Source: Bathynomus jamesi (taxonomy: Eukaryota > Arthropoda > Malacostraca > Isopoda > Cirolanidae). From it: a stretch of 64,000 bases of DNA. Positions 21,734 to 33,072 of this stretch are shown here, in pieces. The translations under genes were made by a program, and so were the position numbers. The DNA lies in NCBI GenBank assembly GCA_023014485.1, contig JAJOZX010001870.1, positions 640,001-704,000 on the forward strand, read 5' to 3'. A model generated the notes under the pieces. That model did no database searches and was not told the DNA's origin. It saw only the letters and a program-made list of their open reading frames with translations. Every line of letters starts with the position of its first letter. The first letter of the stretch is position 1.

Positions 21734-22393
21734 GATATCAATAAGCAATAAATCAATTTTTACAAGTATTTTATCATGAAATACCATTTTTAATAGGTGG
21801 AGGTGGTCGGTGGGATGCTTGGCAAGTTGGGTCCTCGTCCCGCATCCTGGTAACTCACTTCATGATTCTCAGAATAATACAAAAAAAAGTCTAAAAAGAC
21901 AGATAATTTCATGAATTGAGGCTAAAACTTGCCTAAAACTAACTATATTTACAATTTTTTTTTCAAACAAAATCTACAACATTTACACAAGATTTTCTAG
22001 TAAAACCATAAAATTCCACAATTGTCAAATTTTCATCTTTGAGGTGGACCCACTAAATATTGTCAGAACAGCTTGAAACGTGGACACTGAAGGTTTGTTA
22101 GGGATTGTAACCATAATATCATAGGGCCGAATCAATATCCAAAGTTCGAAATTTCACCCCTTATAGGGTGATGCACCCTAAACTGTACATTGTACATTGA
22201 AATTTTGACATTTTTACGCAGACTAAAATAGAGAACTACAAATGATATATTTACATCCTATGTATAACTCATATTCACGCACTCTCTCTCAAATGTTTGT
22301 TAATTATGCTTATTTTTATTACAGATGTGCTTATTTTGAGTCAAATCTTATCTTATTTTTGAGATTTACAATTGTGTATTTTTAGTAATGTAA

Positions 22394-22730
22394 AATGGTT
22401 AGATACTGTGATGATCCTTTATAAAAACATAAGAAAAAGATACACAAGGATATAAGAACCATCAGCCAATCACTTTATGATCGATGTAAATGGAAACTAA
22501 AGGAATACTGTACTATGTAGCAACTGTAGAAAATTATTGACCCAGAGACCAGAGTTGCTATCAACATCACAAAGTGAAGAGTCTGATCACAATCAGTCTT
22601 CTGAGAATGTTATTTCAGAAAGCGATGAATATGATCCAAGTATATCAAGTAATGCCAAAGAAGAGGTTTCTCAAGTTCTAGAAAGTCTTGCTGTGACTCC
22701 AGTGAAGAAGCATAAGTATTTAATGCTAGG
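22394..22730 (+). pseudogene. H protein N-terminal exon
   Basis: The exon reads MVRYCDDP, then KHKKKIHKDIRTISQSLYDRCK and, after a frameshift, LCSNCRKLL, with a Cys pattern suggesting a small zinc-binding domain, followed by a Ser-rich acidic tail ending PVKKHK. The CAG at about 22325 is a likely splice acceptor. The copy at 62228 has CAA where this one has TAA (after DDPL) and lacks the 2-bp deletion seen here, so this copy is inactivated. Confidence 0.75.
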
Positions 22731-22936
22731 TACTTTTTATATTTATAATTTTTTTATTTATATTATTTATTTATAATGCATTTACTTTCAAGACAGTTTT
22801 TCAGCAGCTGCTGAAAGACTTAATATGTTGACATATTAAATTTATTAAACTTATGAAATTAACATGTTGACATATTAATTATTATTGTCCATATATATCG
22901 AATGGAGTCAAATATTTATTAATTCAAAAATTTCAG

Positions 22937-23082
22937 ATGGTTTGGGTTCCTCAAGAAAAGAAGCAAAAGCTATTCAAACAATAGAAAAAACACGTCGTTC
23001 TTTAAAACAAAAGCTAGAAACAAGTTTAGAAACTGATCCCAAGCCCATCAAAAGCTACAAAGTTGGATCATGAAACTCGAAG
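22937..23082 (+). pseudogene. H protein second exon
   Basis: A pyrimidine-rich acceptor ending TTTCAG precedes the exon. It encodes DGLGSSRKEAKAIQTIEKTR and a Lys-rich helical stretch. A donor GAAG/GTATGAA is at 23082/23083. One frameshift lies near the 3' end. Confidence 0.6.
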
Positions 23083-23396
23083 GTATGAATTTTAAAATGA
23101 TACGCTATTATTAAGTAGGAATATACCTAAACTAAAACTGAAGCATAAAAACAAAATGTAGATATTCACCTTTGATAGTAGAAACTAGAAGCACAACTCC
23201 CTAAAGATTGAAGATCAATGGGCCCATTAAATCATTTGGAATTCATTTGGTCACAAAAATAATTTTTGGTTTAATTTGACTATCTCAAAGAATGCTCATT
23301 TTGTTACACTTGAAATCAATATTATAATCCAAAAAATTTAATATGCACATGTAATGTTTTGTTTATAGCTATTATACATTCATGAATTTGTTTCAG

Positions 23397-23676
23397 GTCA
23401 ATGATTCATCTCATGAATGAACTGGTTGAAGCTTTCCATTCTACTGACAGTTATGAGAGGAAACTCAAAATATTGACTATCTCCATTTACCATATCAAAA
23501 ACTATAAATCTATTTCAGACAACTGAATATTTAGTTAAGAAAAGCAAAAATATAAAACAAAGATGGAATTATTCCTGAAATTGAACCCATGTCAAAAGGA
23601 AAAGTAATAACTAAAGGTACTAAAGATTCTGTTCAGAAATTTTTTGAATCAGATGAAATTAATCGTTTGTGCTCAG
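23397..23676 (+). pseudogene. H protein middle exon, left half
   Basis: After a TTTCAG acceptor it reads MIHLMNELVEAFHSTDSYER, then with frameshifts KKSKNIKQR, IPEIEPMSKGKVITKGTKDS and VQKFFESDEINRLC. It stops at GTGCTCAG, where the hAT-like copy B is inserted. The frame continues at 26334 as GTKDCLSIRNESG. Confidence 0.65.
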
Positions 23677-26333
23677 TAGAGTGTCCCAATTTTTTTTTGT
23701 TCCTGAAGTTTGTCATGCACACCCCCCTAATTTCTTCCACTCGTGAAAACATGCCAGCAAGATGAATTTCATTCGTGTTCTTTAATTTTAAGGGTCCCCT
23801 CAAACCATGTGTTTACTATTGCTGAACGGCTACTCTCTACCTTATACTAATTGTAGCATATTTCTTTCAGGTTATGGATACAAGAAAGCAGGAGACTGTG
23901 TGGTTGGTGGGGGTGTTGCGAAATGAACCCCTGGAAACGCTGTGTCAACTCCCGACAGTGGGAGATGTCTGTTGTTCTTCACTCGGAAGAAAAAACGTCC
24001 ACGGCGGAAGCTGCCAATGTGGTAGCTGATGAGGTTATGGCGGTGTGGGCTCGGGCATCTATTCCGACCTCCCACAAGCCCAAGTGCATCGAGAGGATCA
24101 AGGCCCTCTCCACGGACTACGAGAAGGTTGCCAGAAACCAAAACCGTGGGGGAGAGAAGCAACTGGAGCGGGAAAAGGGATTCCACGCCAACCTGAATAC
24201 ACTGTTCGAAACAGCTCATGCCAACGCCATGAAACCATCAAAGTCCCCGAAGATCGAGACTTTCTGAATGACCAGCGATCCGTGCGGAAGATGTACATCG
24301 GAGGAGAGGACCTGGAGTTTGCTCGCAGGGCAGCGGAGCAGGAGAAACGCCAAGCAGCTGAAGAGAAGAGGAAGAAGAAAAGCCGCGAAGAGATGGACTC
24401 ACTGCAAGCAAAAGGAATGGTGAAAAGTGGGTCTTCTTCTTCTTCAGAGTCCATGGCCGAAGCATCCAATGATGATGTCCAATATTCCTCTCCTGGTCCT
24501 TCGGCTCCTCGATCCGCTCCCAAGGACGGCCAAGTGTCGGCAAGGAGGATCATCCAATATCCAAATTTTGCTGTAGCCCTGGATCAAACTGGAACCTCAG
24601 TACACCAAGCGATGCACATTGTGGCTCCAGCACTCGCTGCCGCTGGAGTTGTTATCCTCGGTCACCTTGTCCAAATCAAGTCTTCACCATTCACGGCAGA
24701 AGTCCAGGAAGAACTTGGCAGCCGGAATCAAGACCGAGTTCAATCCTGATACGCTGCTTGTCATCCACTTTGATGGCAAACTCCTCCCTGATTCGGATGG
24801 AGGGAAATCGGATCGCATACCAGTGCTGGTCAGCGGGAAGAATCTTGAGAAGTTGTTGGCGATCCCAAAAATCCCTGACAGCACGGGACAGCGGATGGCT
24901 GGAGCTATTCTGAAGGTGCTGGGACGATTGGCCGCAAGTTCAACCATGGATTGCCGTCTCTGCTTCGACACAAAGCGGCGAATACCGGTATTCACAGCGG
25001 CGCTTGTACGATTATCCAGACCAAATGGACCGCTGCGTTCTTTTCCTGGCTTGCAGACACCACATGATGGAATTGGTAATCACCTCAGTCTTTGACCTGT
25101 TCTTCAGGTCTTCTGGCCCCGAAATTGCGCTGTTCGCTCGCTTCAAATCCAATGGGAGTTCATCGACCAGAAGCAGCTTCTCCGTTCAACGGCGATGGCC
25201 CAATCGACATTCTTTCGGAATGGGTGGCGTTGAAAAAAGAGCAGATTGTCCACTTCATTGAAGACCAGCTTGAAGTAGCCACCCAAGAGACGATTACCGG
25301 GAGTTCCTGATCCTCACTCTGGTCTTCCTCGATGGTCATGGCAATGAGATCTCCGGACAATCATCCTGGAGCATACCACCGGGCCAGGTGGATGGCCAAA
25401 GGCTTTACTGTCTTAAGATGTTCATCTTCCGAAGCCAATTCCGCCTGACCGCTCACGAGGTCCGGTCACTCGCAGGATAAACGTCTTTGCTGTCATCATC
25501 TACCTCCAGAGGTGGTTCGAGGCTCCATTGACGGCGGACGCGCCCGTCAATGACCTGGAGCTGTTGGGGACCTAGAGCGGTACAAAGGCGGTGGATCATG
25601 ATGTAGGTACCGCCGCATTGACGAAATTCCGGGGCCACCTCTGTACCTAAGCGAAGATTTAGCCGGACTCGCTATGTTCTCCTCCAAAACCACCGATGGC
25701 AGAAAGACGGCCCATGCTCCAAAACCTGCCAAGAAGACCGAAAAACCAAAGATCTGCGTCGGCTGGAGGGAAAGAGTGTCTTGATCGTGAGACGGGATTT
25801 GAGCACCTTGGTCACGAAAAGGACTCAAAACCTTTTTCATTGCCTGAAGCTGCCGGTTCCAAAAACCCCAAAGATCTCGAAGGATGTTCACCATCGTTGA
25901 AGTCTGTGAACGACGCGGCAGAACGGGCGGTGAAAACTGGCGGAAGATTTCAACGAGGGCCTGACAAAAAACGAGGAGGAATGGCAGCTTGTGTACCAGT
26001 CGTCGAATACCACCACAGCAGTTCCCCTCAGCAGACAAAAAGATCCTCTGTCCCCCGAAATGAAATGTGCCATTAGGAAGAATTTCCATTTCCTTTAATT
26101 TAGTCATTAGAAAGAATTTACATTTCATTCTTCCATTCTAGAATGATTAATGCTGAGCATTTACGTTTGTTCATATAGGGTCGAATAAACAAGGTCAATG
26201 AGGGGACCCTTCCCCTCCTAATAGGCCAATGAAATTTCGCCCATTTTTTCCTTTCTTCAAGTGTAATTAATTAAAGGGGTGTGCGATTTGACTTGCAAAT
26301 TTTTATTTTCACATGTGAGGCTGGGACACCCTA
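23677..26333 (+). mobile_element. Divergent hAT-like element, subfamily 1, copy B
   Basis: The perfect 8-bp duplication GTGCTCAG (23669-23676 and 26334-26341) and the ends TAGAGTGTCCCA and TAGGGTGTCCCA mark the boundaries. It is close in sequence to copy A (12289-14979) across its length, but its gene has many small deletions. Excision with one duplication restores the H reading frame. Confidence 0.9.
23877..26074 (+). pseudogene. Divergent hAT-like transposase, subfamily 1, broken copy
   Basis: The same protein as at 12561-14783, split over at least six frames. An early deletion affects the TVGDVLRRLLFF region; later pieces include TSHKPKCIERI, HFDGKLLPDSDGGKSDRIPV and ACRHHMMEL across shifted frames. 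It cannot make the full protein. Confidence 0.8.
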
Positions 26334-26548
26334 GTGCTCAGGTACAAAAGACTGCCTGAGTATCAGAAATGAAAGTGGGTATAAAGAATCTGTGTAGAAA
26401 AGACTGGTGTTAATGAATCTGAAGGAAGCTTTCAGTCTCTATAAAAATAATCCAGATAGTCCCCAAATTGGCTTCTCTAGTTTTGCCAGCCTTCGCCCCA
26501 CACATTGTGTTTTAGCTGGAGCTGCTGGTACCCATTCTGTGTATGTAC
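26334..26548 (+). pseudogene. H protein middle exon, right half
   Basis: In frame with 23676 it reads GTKDCLSIRNESGYKESV, one stop, KRLVLMNLKEAFSLYKNN, IGFSSFASLRPTHCVLAGAA and GTHSV, ending at the insertion site GTATGTAC. The RPTHCVLAGAAGTHSV block is the most recognisable motif of this family. The next residues (CTYHQNAKIQF) are found at 30094. Confidence 0.8.
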
Positions 26549-29421
26549 TAGGGCATTCTGCAGCTATAGGGGTGATGTACAATGTTTGGAATTCAATACC
26601 CGACACATGTTTAATCAAGTCCATTTATTAACTGAACAACACAAACAAAACTTTATTCAATTTTAGTAGTATTTACTGGTCCCCCAAGAGCCTCCTTCAA
26701 GTCTTATTGGGGAGATTATGGAATCAGCTGAACAAAAAATGTACTTCCATAACTTTACATCCAAAACAATTAACAGAAACCTTAGTCTTTTCAACACATT
26801 AAGAAAACAATGAAAAATTTACCAACATATCCATAGGGATCATATGTAATGCGACTTCTTTGCACTGGGCATGGTCTTCCGATGATGCTCAATCACTTGG
26901 AATGCCAATTCTTTCTCATCTTCGCGCTGGGTGATAGAGCTGTTGAAGTCAGTTGCGAGCTTCACCGCTCGCTCAGCGCAGTCATTGATGACCCGAATGG
27001 CCCTAACTCCTTCATCACCACCAGGTCCTCCAGGTAGTGGGGAACTTTGAGTCCCATGCATTTGAAGAAGTTAGCAGTCCATTTAGTCACGAAGTCTGGG
27101 AGAGTGAGCAGATACGGCGATTTCATGCACTTTGACTCAAATTTTCTTAGCCCCTTCTTGCACACAGGGACCTCATGGAGATTTTTAAGCATAGGCTATG
27201 CTTCTTTTCCAAATTGTCTACCTTATCCAAGAAAAAGGCGAGACCAACAAGGTCTTCACTGAGGTACCAGAGGTGGTTCTGAGCCTTGGCTATCGCAATG
27301 GTTGCAACTGCCTCATCTTTGGTCTTGTATCCTTCAAGCTTGTTGGAGGAGCTCGATGTCGTTTCGAGGAGCATCGACGCCACTGGGTGCCTCAAACCAT
27401 GCTCGAAGGTAAATCGTAGTGGAGAATATGTTGATGCGTCGCAGCGCCTTCTCTTCCGACGACGTTAGGGAAAACTGCCTCCGAAACAAGAAGATCTTGA
27501 GGGAATAAATTCCTTTTGCCATCCACCTAGCTCGGTGGAATGCTCCGGGATAGTGGAAGAGACTACTTCTGCTTCCTTGGAGGGATGGTTGCCCCCAAGA
27601 AGAGAAGCGCCAGCTCCATGTATTCTTGGTAATCATCACAGTCCTGCTTCTGACTAAGTCTGGCACTGATGAATTCAACAACACTGTTCCGGTTATCAGA
27701 GACAAAAGTCTGCAAGGGGTCAGGGTCTTGCGGGTCATCTTCAAAGGGATGGTAGCTGCCCTGGTCAATGAAGCTCCAGTAATCCCTGAAGCGAGCAAAC
27801 AAAGGAATGTTCGGGCCAGAGGAAGAAAAGAACTTGTCGAAGACTGCAGTGACCACCAACTCGTGAGTGTGGTGGCGGCAAGCGAAGAAGACAAGTGGAC
27901 ACTGCAAGCCTTCTTCAATTGTGACACATGCTCCTGTGTGGAGACCTGTATTTGCCACTGTTGTGTCACAACATATTCCTGCAATGAATGGTTTAACCTT
28001 CGGCCAATTGTCCAGCATGGTGAGTATGGCATCTCCCATTGCTCTTAAGGTTCCTGATGCAATTTTTGGAATGGCCAGCAGCTTTTCGAAGCCTTCTCCT
28101 GATACAACAATGGGTAAGCAATTCGACTTACCACATCGTTCGTCGGGAAGGATCTTCCCATCGAAGTGGAGAATGCACAGTTTCTGGGGGTCAAAGTTGG
28201 TCTTAATGTCCTCAGCAATTCTGTGTCGTGTTTTGGTTCTGGCACCATGAATGGAGGTCGCTGAGAGGGTCAATTCTTGCACATTCACCCCAGCTGCTGA
28301 CAGAGCAGGAGCGACGGTGTGTATGGCTTTTTGCACGCTTGTATTTGTCCAGTCAAGGGACGCAACGAACTGGGGGTCATCGATAACCCAGCGAGGGTCC
28401 ATCATCATGGCTTTTGGCTGAGAGCCACATTGGTGGAGGCAGTGGCTGACCTGAGTGAATTCCTCTCCCGAAGATTCGGTGGAGCTGGACAAGCTTCCAG
28501 TCAATTCTGCATCTGCATACTCCGGCTCCCGTATTCGTTTCATTTCCTCCTTAGACTTGTGTCGTCATCGCTCCTCATTCTCCTGCTTCAGTGCCTTGGC
28601 CTTGGATGCTTTGGCAAATGCAACGTCTTCTGGGCCAATGACCATCTTTCTCATTGTCCATTGGTCTTTAAGGAAGTCGGTCCTCTTTATTTGTCTTCGA
28701 AGATCCAGCTTCAGAGTGAGCAACATCAAACAAGGTCCATGTCCAACAAGAACTATTGTTCATGAGCTCGCTGTGTTTCCGTTCATCGATCCTTGTGATT
28801 AGACAACTTCACACACCTTTCGTGAAGCTTTTTGAGCTTGGCAACAATGTATGGCTTGTGGGATGTCTTCAACGACACTTTTGTCCACACCTCCATGAGT
28901 TCTTCAGCCACATCACTACATGCTCTTGGAAGGCTTTGCTTCGTGACTCGTTGGATGAAAAACAGACGCTTTCCAACTTCACCCATGGTGGGAAGCTGTC
29001 TCATGGAAGAGAAATCCTCCTCCCTGAGGTGCCCGAGAAGCCACAAACTCACTTGCTTGCTTGTTACCATCTGTGAAACAAATAAGACTCATTAGTAGTG
29101 GTGCGACATGTCAGACTGATAACACAGTTTGTAGGCAGGCAGCAGATGCCCACCTAGTGGGGATGGCTTGATGAACAGAAAGTGGTTGTGTGTGTGGATG
29201 AGTAGTGCTAGTCGTGTGCTCGTGTCGATTGTGTGCTCGTGTCAATACACTTGCTGTTTCAATGCTCTACAAGTTGACCCAAACCTACAAGGGGCTTGGG
29301 GGAGTGGAAGGAATGAGACTATCAAGACCATTTTTTGTGTGGTTTCTTTTTAGTACAAATGGATCCAGTTTAGCATATGTGCGTTGCTGGATTTAGAACT
29401 TCGTGTTTTCGGAATGCCCTA
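26549..29421 (-). mobile_element. Divergent hAT-like element, subfamily 3
   Basis: Ends TAGGGCATTCTGC and, reversed, TAGGGCATTCCGAAAAC are flanked by perfect GTATGTAC duplications (26541-26548 and 29422-29429). It carries a broken minus-strand gene of the HFDGK/FDTT/ACRHH family. Confidence 0.9.
26840..29070 (-). pseudogene. Divergent hAT-like transposase, subfamily 3, broken
   Basis: The N-terminus (MVTSKQVSLWLLGHLREEDF, TMGEVGKRLFFI, TSHKPYIVAKLKKL) lies at 28783-29070. The core frame at 27563-28543 contains ILHFDGKILPDERCGKSNCL, VVSGEGFEKLLAIPKI, CDTTVANTGLHTGACVTI, FACRHHTHELVVTAVF and SGPNIPLFARFRDYW. The C-terminus (VINDCAERAVKLATDFN) is at 26840-27061. It aligns in order with the intact protein at 12561-14783 while differing at many residues, so it is a separate subfamily. 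At least four frameshifts interrupt it. Confidence 0.8.
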
Positions 29422-29430
29422 GTATGTACA

Positions 29431-30093
29431 TTAGGGTTATGACTTTTTAATTTTGTCATAAATATTGTTTCCTGTATCATCAATCGATGAACTTTTGCTT
29501 GAAAACAATAAAAAAGTGCCTAATTCCTCAGAATTAAAAAAAAATGTCACCCCGAAAGCAAATATAGTAAAGGGTGTCAGGAAATGATTGCCCCCCCTAT
29601 AGAGCAAAAACTAGAAGAGATAGATAAAAACCGGCGAGACCACTTGAAAGAGCGTTAAAATCTGAATAAAAACCATTATATTCTATTCCTGTGATTTTAA
29701 TTCTTACCATTTTTTTCCCCACAGAAACCATGGCATCATCTATTTTGAACGATTCAGACACACTTTGACACTTCTGGGATCATACCCCCGTCGATTAATG
29801 GCCGTCAGAGCTGCAAATGGGGGCAACACCCGATATTAAAACAAGTGTTTTTTATTCAAAATTAAACGCTCTTTCGCATGGTTTTGTCTGTTTTTTTCTA
29901 TTCCTTTCAGTTTCTTCTGTACAGGGGGGGGCAATAATTTCCTGACACCCTTTACTATATTTGCTTTCGGGGTGACATTTTTTTTTAATTCTGAGGAATT
30001 AGGCCCTTTTTTATTGTTTTCAAGCAAAAGTTCATCGATTGATGATACAGGAAACAATATTTATGACAAAAAATTAAAAAGTCATAACCCTAA
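29431..30093. mobile_element. Palindromic element with long inverted ends
   Basis: The left arm beginning TTAGGGTTATGACTTTTTAA matches the reversed right arm over roughly 150-200 bp, including a GGGTGTCAGGAAATGATTG-like inner part. TGTACA flanks both sides (29425-29430 and 30094-30099). It inserted in H beside the subfamily 3 element, and the H frame (CTYHQNAKIQF) resumes at 30094. No ORF is recognised, and the superfamily is unknown. Confidence 0.7.
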
Positions 30094-30557
30094 TGTACAT
30101 ACCACCAGAATGCCAAAATACAATTCTCAGCTTTGGGTGTCAAAGGGTTGGAATACACAACTCTCATGGAGAAAGCATTGTGTGATGTCAACAACAGGAA
30201 TTGCATGATGCAAATATATAATCTCTGTCCAAAAGAACAAGGTATTAAGAATTTTTTGGTCACTTTTCAAAGTGTTAATGATCCTGAATGTGAGGAAATA
30301 AAATATAAACAATGGATTACTACAGATTGATGCAATATGGTTGAAAAAACAGAATCTGTAGATTATTTTATAAATTCATTAAGCACAAAAATTGTCAAAT
30401 TGACACGTCATCACTTTATAGCAAAGAATCAGAGTGCATTTCTAAAAAACTTGAAGAATAATTTAAATAGCCATACAGCTGTAGTTCTTGGTGACTTTTC
30501 AGAAAACTACTCATTTGTAGTACAGGATGCAGCCCAAGGTTTTCATTGGGAAAATAC
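30094..30557 (+). pseudogene. H protein catalytic-region fragment
   Basis: The frame reads CTYHQNAKIQFSALGVKGLE, ALCDVNNRNCMMQIYNLC, FLVTFQSVNDPECEEIKY, then after one stop VDYFINSLSTKIVKLTRHHF and AVVLGDFSENYSFVVQDAAQ, and ends at GFHWENT, where the hAT is inserted (duplication GAAAATAC). The Asp in LGDFSENY is a candidate first catalytic acid of an RNase H-like fold; this is inference. The frame continues at 37322 (QCTVHPFV). Confidence 0.8.
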
Positions 30558-31659
30558 TAGAGATGTGCCGATACCAATACTCTGATACTAACAAATGGCC
30601 GATACTGATACTTTTTGGTTAATGCTTAATCTGTTAAATTATAACAAAAAATATAAAGTTACTTTTATTTTAATATTAGAAATAGGGGAAGTTGGAGACA
30701 ACTGTTATTGGATGAAATTAACAGTTCAAAAAAATTCAACACAGTCATATTGTCGAAATGGAATATAGTTTTATGAACTTTTATCCAGTATCCACCTGTT
30801 TGTTTAGCTCAGGAGTCAGGACCCCGGGAGCGTAACTTCCTGTACAATGCTGAGCTAAGGACAGTTTCCATGACCTCAACTACCAAGCATGCCCTTGGGA
30901 ATAACAATATTTCTTGACTAAGTTGACTTGTTAATCTGCATTGTGTGAATAATAAATAAAACACAAAAGATAACGTTTTCTTTAATCACAAAAAAACTAA
31001 AATTTTGAACAAATTGCAAAATGAAAAATTCTATTGTAAGATACTAAGATATAAAAAAATAAAATTTCCAATTTTCCAGTAAATAATTATTATTAAGATT
31101 AATAGAAGTTAGAAACATATGGATAATTAAACATTAAATATATTCTTAATATTCAAAATAAAAAATTCGTAAGTTGTAGTGAAGGAACATCAACATTTTG
31201 CCTCTTTCTGCACTTAGACAATTCCTGTGTGGAGTGTAAATATTGCCCCCCGTGCTAAACAACTTCTCACTTTTAACTGATGAAGGGGGAGAAGACAGGT
31301 ACTTCTTTGTAAGATGGCTTAATGTTGGAAGCGTAACTGCATTCCGTTTCTACCACTTTAAAGGGTCTCCATCCCTTGATTGTAATTCCAACATTTGATA
31401 CTTGGTCATTTCATCTTTAATCAGAAATGATGTTGTGCAGTGCTGCTTCTTCTTAGATGAGCTTCCTGGAGTTGATTTTTTTGTTCCACTTCCCTCACCA
31501 TCATGACAGTCCTCTTGAACCAATTGGTCCATGCACTTCTCAAAGTCAAATTCACTGAACTCATCACTTACAATGTTGTCAGAAGCACTCGCAGTCTCTT
31601 GCATATCTTCTTCACTTGTAGTACTTGTATGTCCACTTTCTTCCTCTTGAACAGCTTCA

Positions 31660-31880
31660 CTCCTTTAATGAAAATAAAAACCACTCTAATAGACAGTTTA
31701 TTTCCACAACAGTTTCGACGCCCACTGGCATCCTCCTCAGGTGGATACAGAAAAACATTCATTTTTCTGCATCCACCCGAGGAGGATGCCAGTGGGCATT
31801 GAAACTGTTGTGGAAATAAACTCTGTCTATTAGAGTGGGTTTTTATTTTCATATTTTGACCTTCACATAGAAAAAAAGTG
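31660..31880. repeat. Penelope-derived inverted-pair unit 1
   Basis: Two copies of the block ACCACTCTAATAGACAG...CAACAGTTTCGACG face each other, separated by a short CATTCATTTTTCTG spacer. The unit interrupts the hAT transposase after SKWKKP. The outer side carries CACATAGAAAAAAAGTGG as in the other units. It lacks protein-coding sequence. Confidence 0.75.
31712..31740 (-). ncRNA. Hammerhead-ribozyme-like motif
   Basis: On the minus strand CTGAGGA is followed, after one G, by GATGCC, the loop AGTG, GGCGTC and GAAAC. GATGCC and GGCGTC can pair as a 6-bp stem II (one G-T), and CTGANGA plus GAAAC are the conserved hammerhead core boxes. Hammerhead motifs are known in Penelope-like terminal repeats. 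Stems I and III were not resolved, and one extra G precedes stem II. Confidence 0.4.
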
Positions 31881-32897
31881 GTTTTTTCCATTTGCTCCTT
31901 TTCTTGATGCTATCTATCATTGCTCTCTCCAGGTTGCTTTCTTGCATTTTGAAATCTTCACGACATTTATTTTGGAACAAGGAGGTCTTATATCTGGGGT
32001 CTAGGTATGTGGCTAGTATTGGATTGTAATCATCCAGATAACATTCAAAGCGACTCTTCATTGATGCGTTAATAGCCGAAAGAGTACTTCCAAGTCCAAA
32101 GAATCTGATGTCAGTTGATGCTTTTGCTATGAAGACTTGTAGAAACTTTATTTGAGGTGGTATTTCTGAGATAGCAGACCTTTCACTCAACTGAACAGTA
32201 ATTTTGTGAAATATTTTCAACAGTGCAGTAAACTTCCCAATCAAAGTTCACTTGTTGGCATCAAATACAGGGAGGTTGGGAGTATCAAGGCAGTAGTTGG
32301 CAATTGCAGTTTTTTGCTCAAACATACGTTCAATCATAAAAGAGGTGCTGTTCCACTGAGTTGGAACATCCTGTATCAGTTTGTGTTTGGGCAAGTTATG
32401 CGTTTCTGTAGCGCAGCTAGTTTGTTGTATGAAAGTGCTGAATGGCTGAAGTGTCCAACTATTTGCTTGCAACTTGCGATCATATCCTTAACTATTCGTT
32501 GTTCGAAAATACTGTCATGAACCACAAGGTGTAGAGTGTGGAGGTAGCACGAGAGACTAGCATAGCCTGTGTCTTGAATACCTCGGACAATATTAGCTCT
32601 ATTATCCCGTACAAAAACATGAATCTTGTAGCATAGTATTTTAAATTCCTGAACAACACACTCAATCACCTCAGCAATGTTTGAAGCAGTATGGGATCCT
32701 GGAAAAGGTGCAACTCTAAGTACAACAGTTTTTTGCTCAAAATTGATGTCAATACAATATGCTATTAGGCTAATAAAAGCCATATCTGAGCTGCTTGTCC
32801 AAATGTCAGTAGTAAAACTGATGTTCTCTGCTTCTTCCAATGCAGTCTTGACCTTATCCAGTACTTTTGTGTGAATATCAGGAACAATTTTTGTAGA

Positions 32898-33072
32898 TGC
32901 AAAAAAACTTCACTTTTTCTATGTGAAAGTCACAATATGATAATAAAAACCCACTCTAATAGACAGCGTTTATTTCCACAACAGTTTTCCTGTATCCACC
33001 CAAAGAGGATGCTAGTGGGCATCGAAACTGTTGTGGAAATAAACTCTGTCTATTAGAGTAGGTTTTTATTAT
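32898..33072. repeat. Penelope-derived inverted-pair unit 2, with target duplication
   Basis: This 175-bp unit has the 13-bp duplication CAATTTTTGTAGA on both sides (32885-32897 and 33073-33085). It holds two facing copies of the TCTAATAGACAG block and the GGGCATCGAAAC motif, and nothing else. It interrupts the hAT frame between KYFSTKI and KIVPDI. Confidence 0.85.

Larger units (their letters stand above)
19027..22180 (+). mobile_element. Divergent hAT-like element, subfamily 2
   Basis: The ends TAGGGTGCATTA and, reversed, TAGGGTGCATCACC face inward, and H sequence (ATGTACATTGAAATTTTGAC) resumes on the right. The target duplication is unclear because TGTACATTG is repeated at the right edge. 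The interior carries a broken member of the FDTT/ACRHH protein family and a 261-bp MITE. Confidence 0.7.

Noticed and set aside
29836..30057. Minus-strand 73-codon frame in the palindromic element
   Set aside because: It lies in an inverted arm, and the opposite arm does not keep the same frame open, so coding is unlikely.
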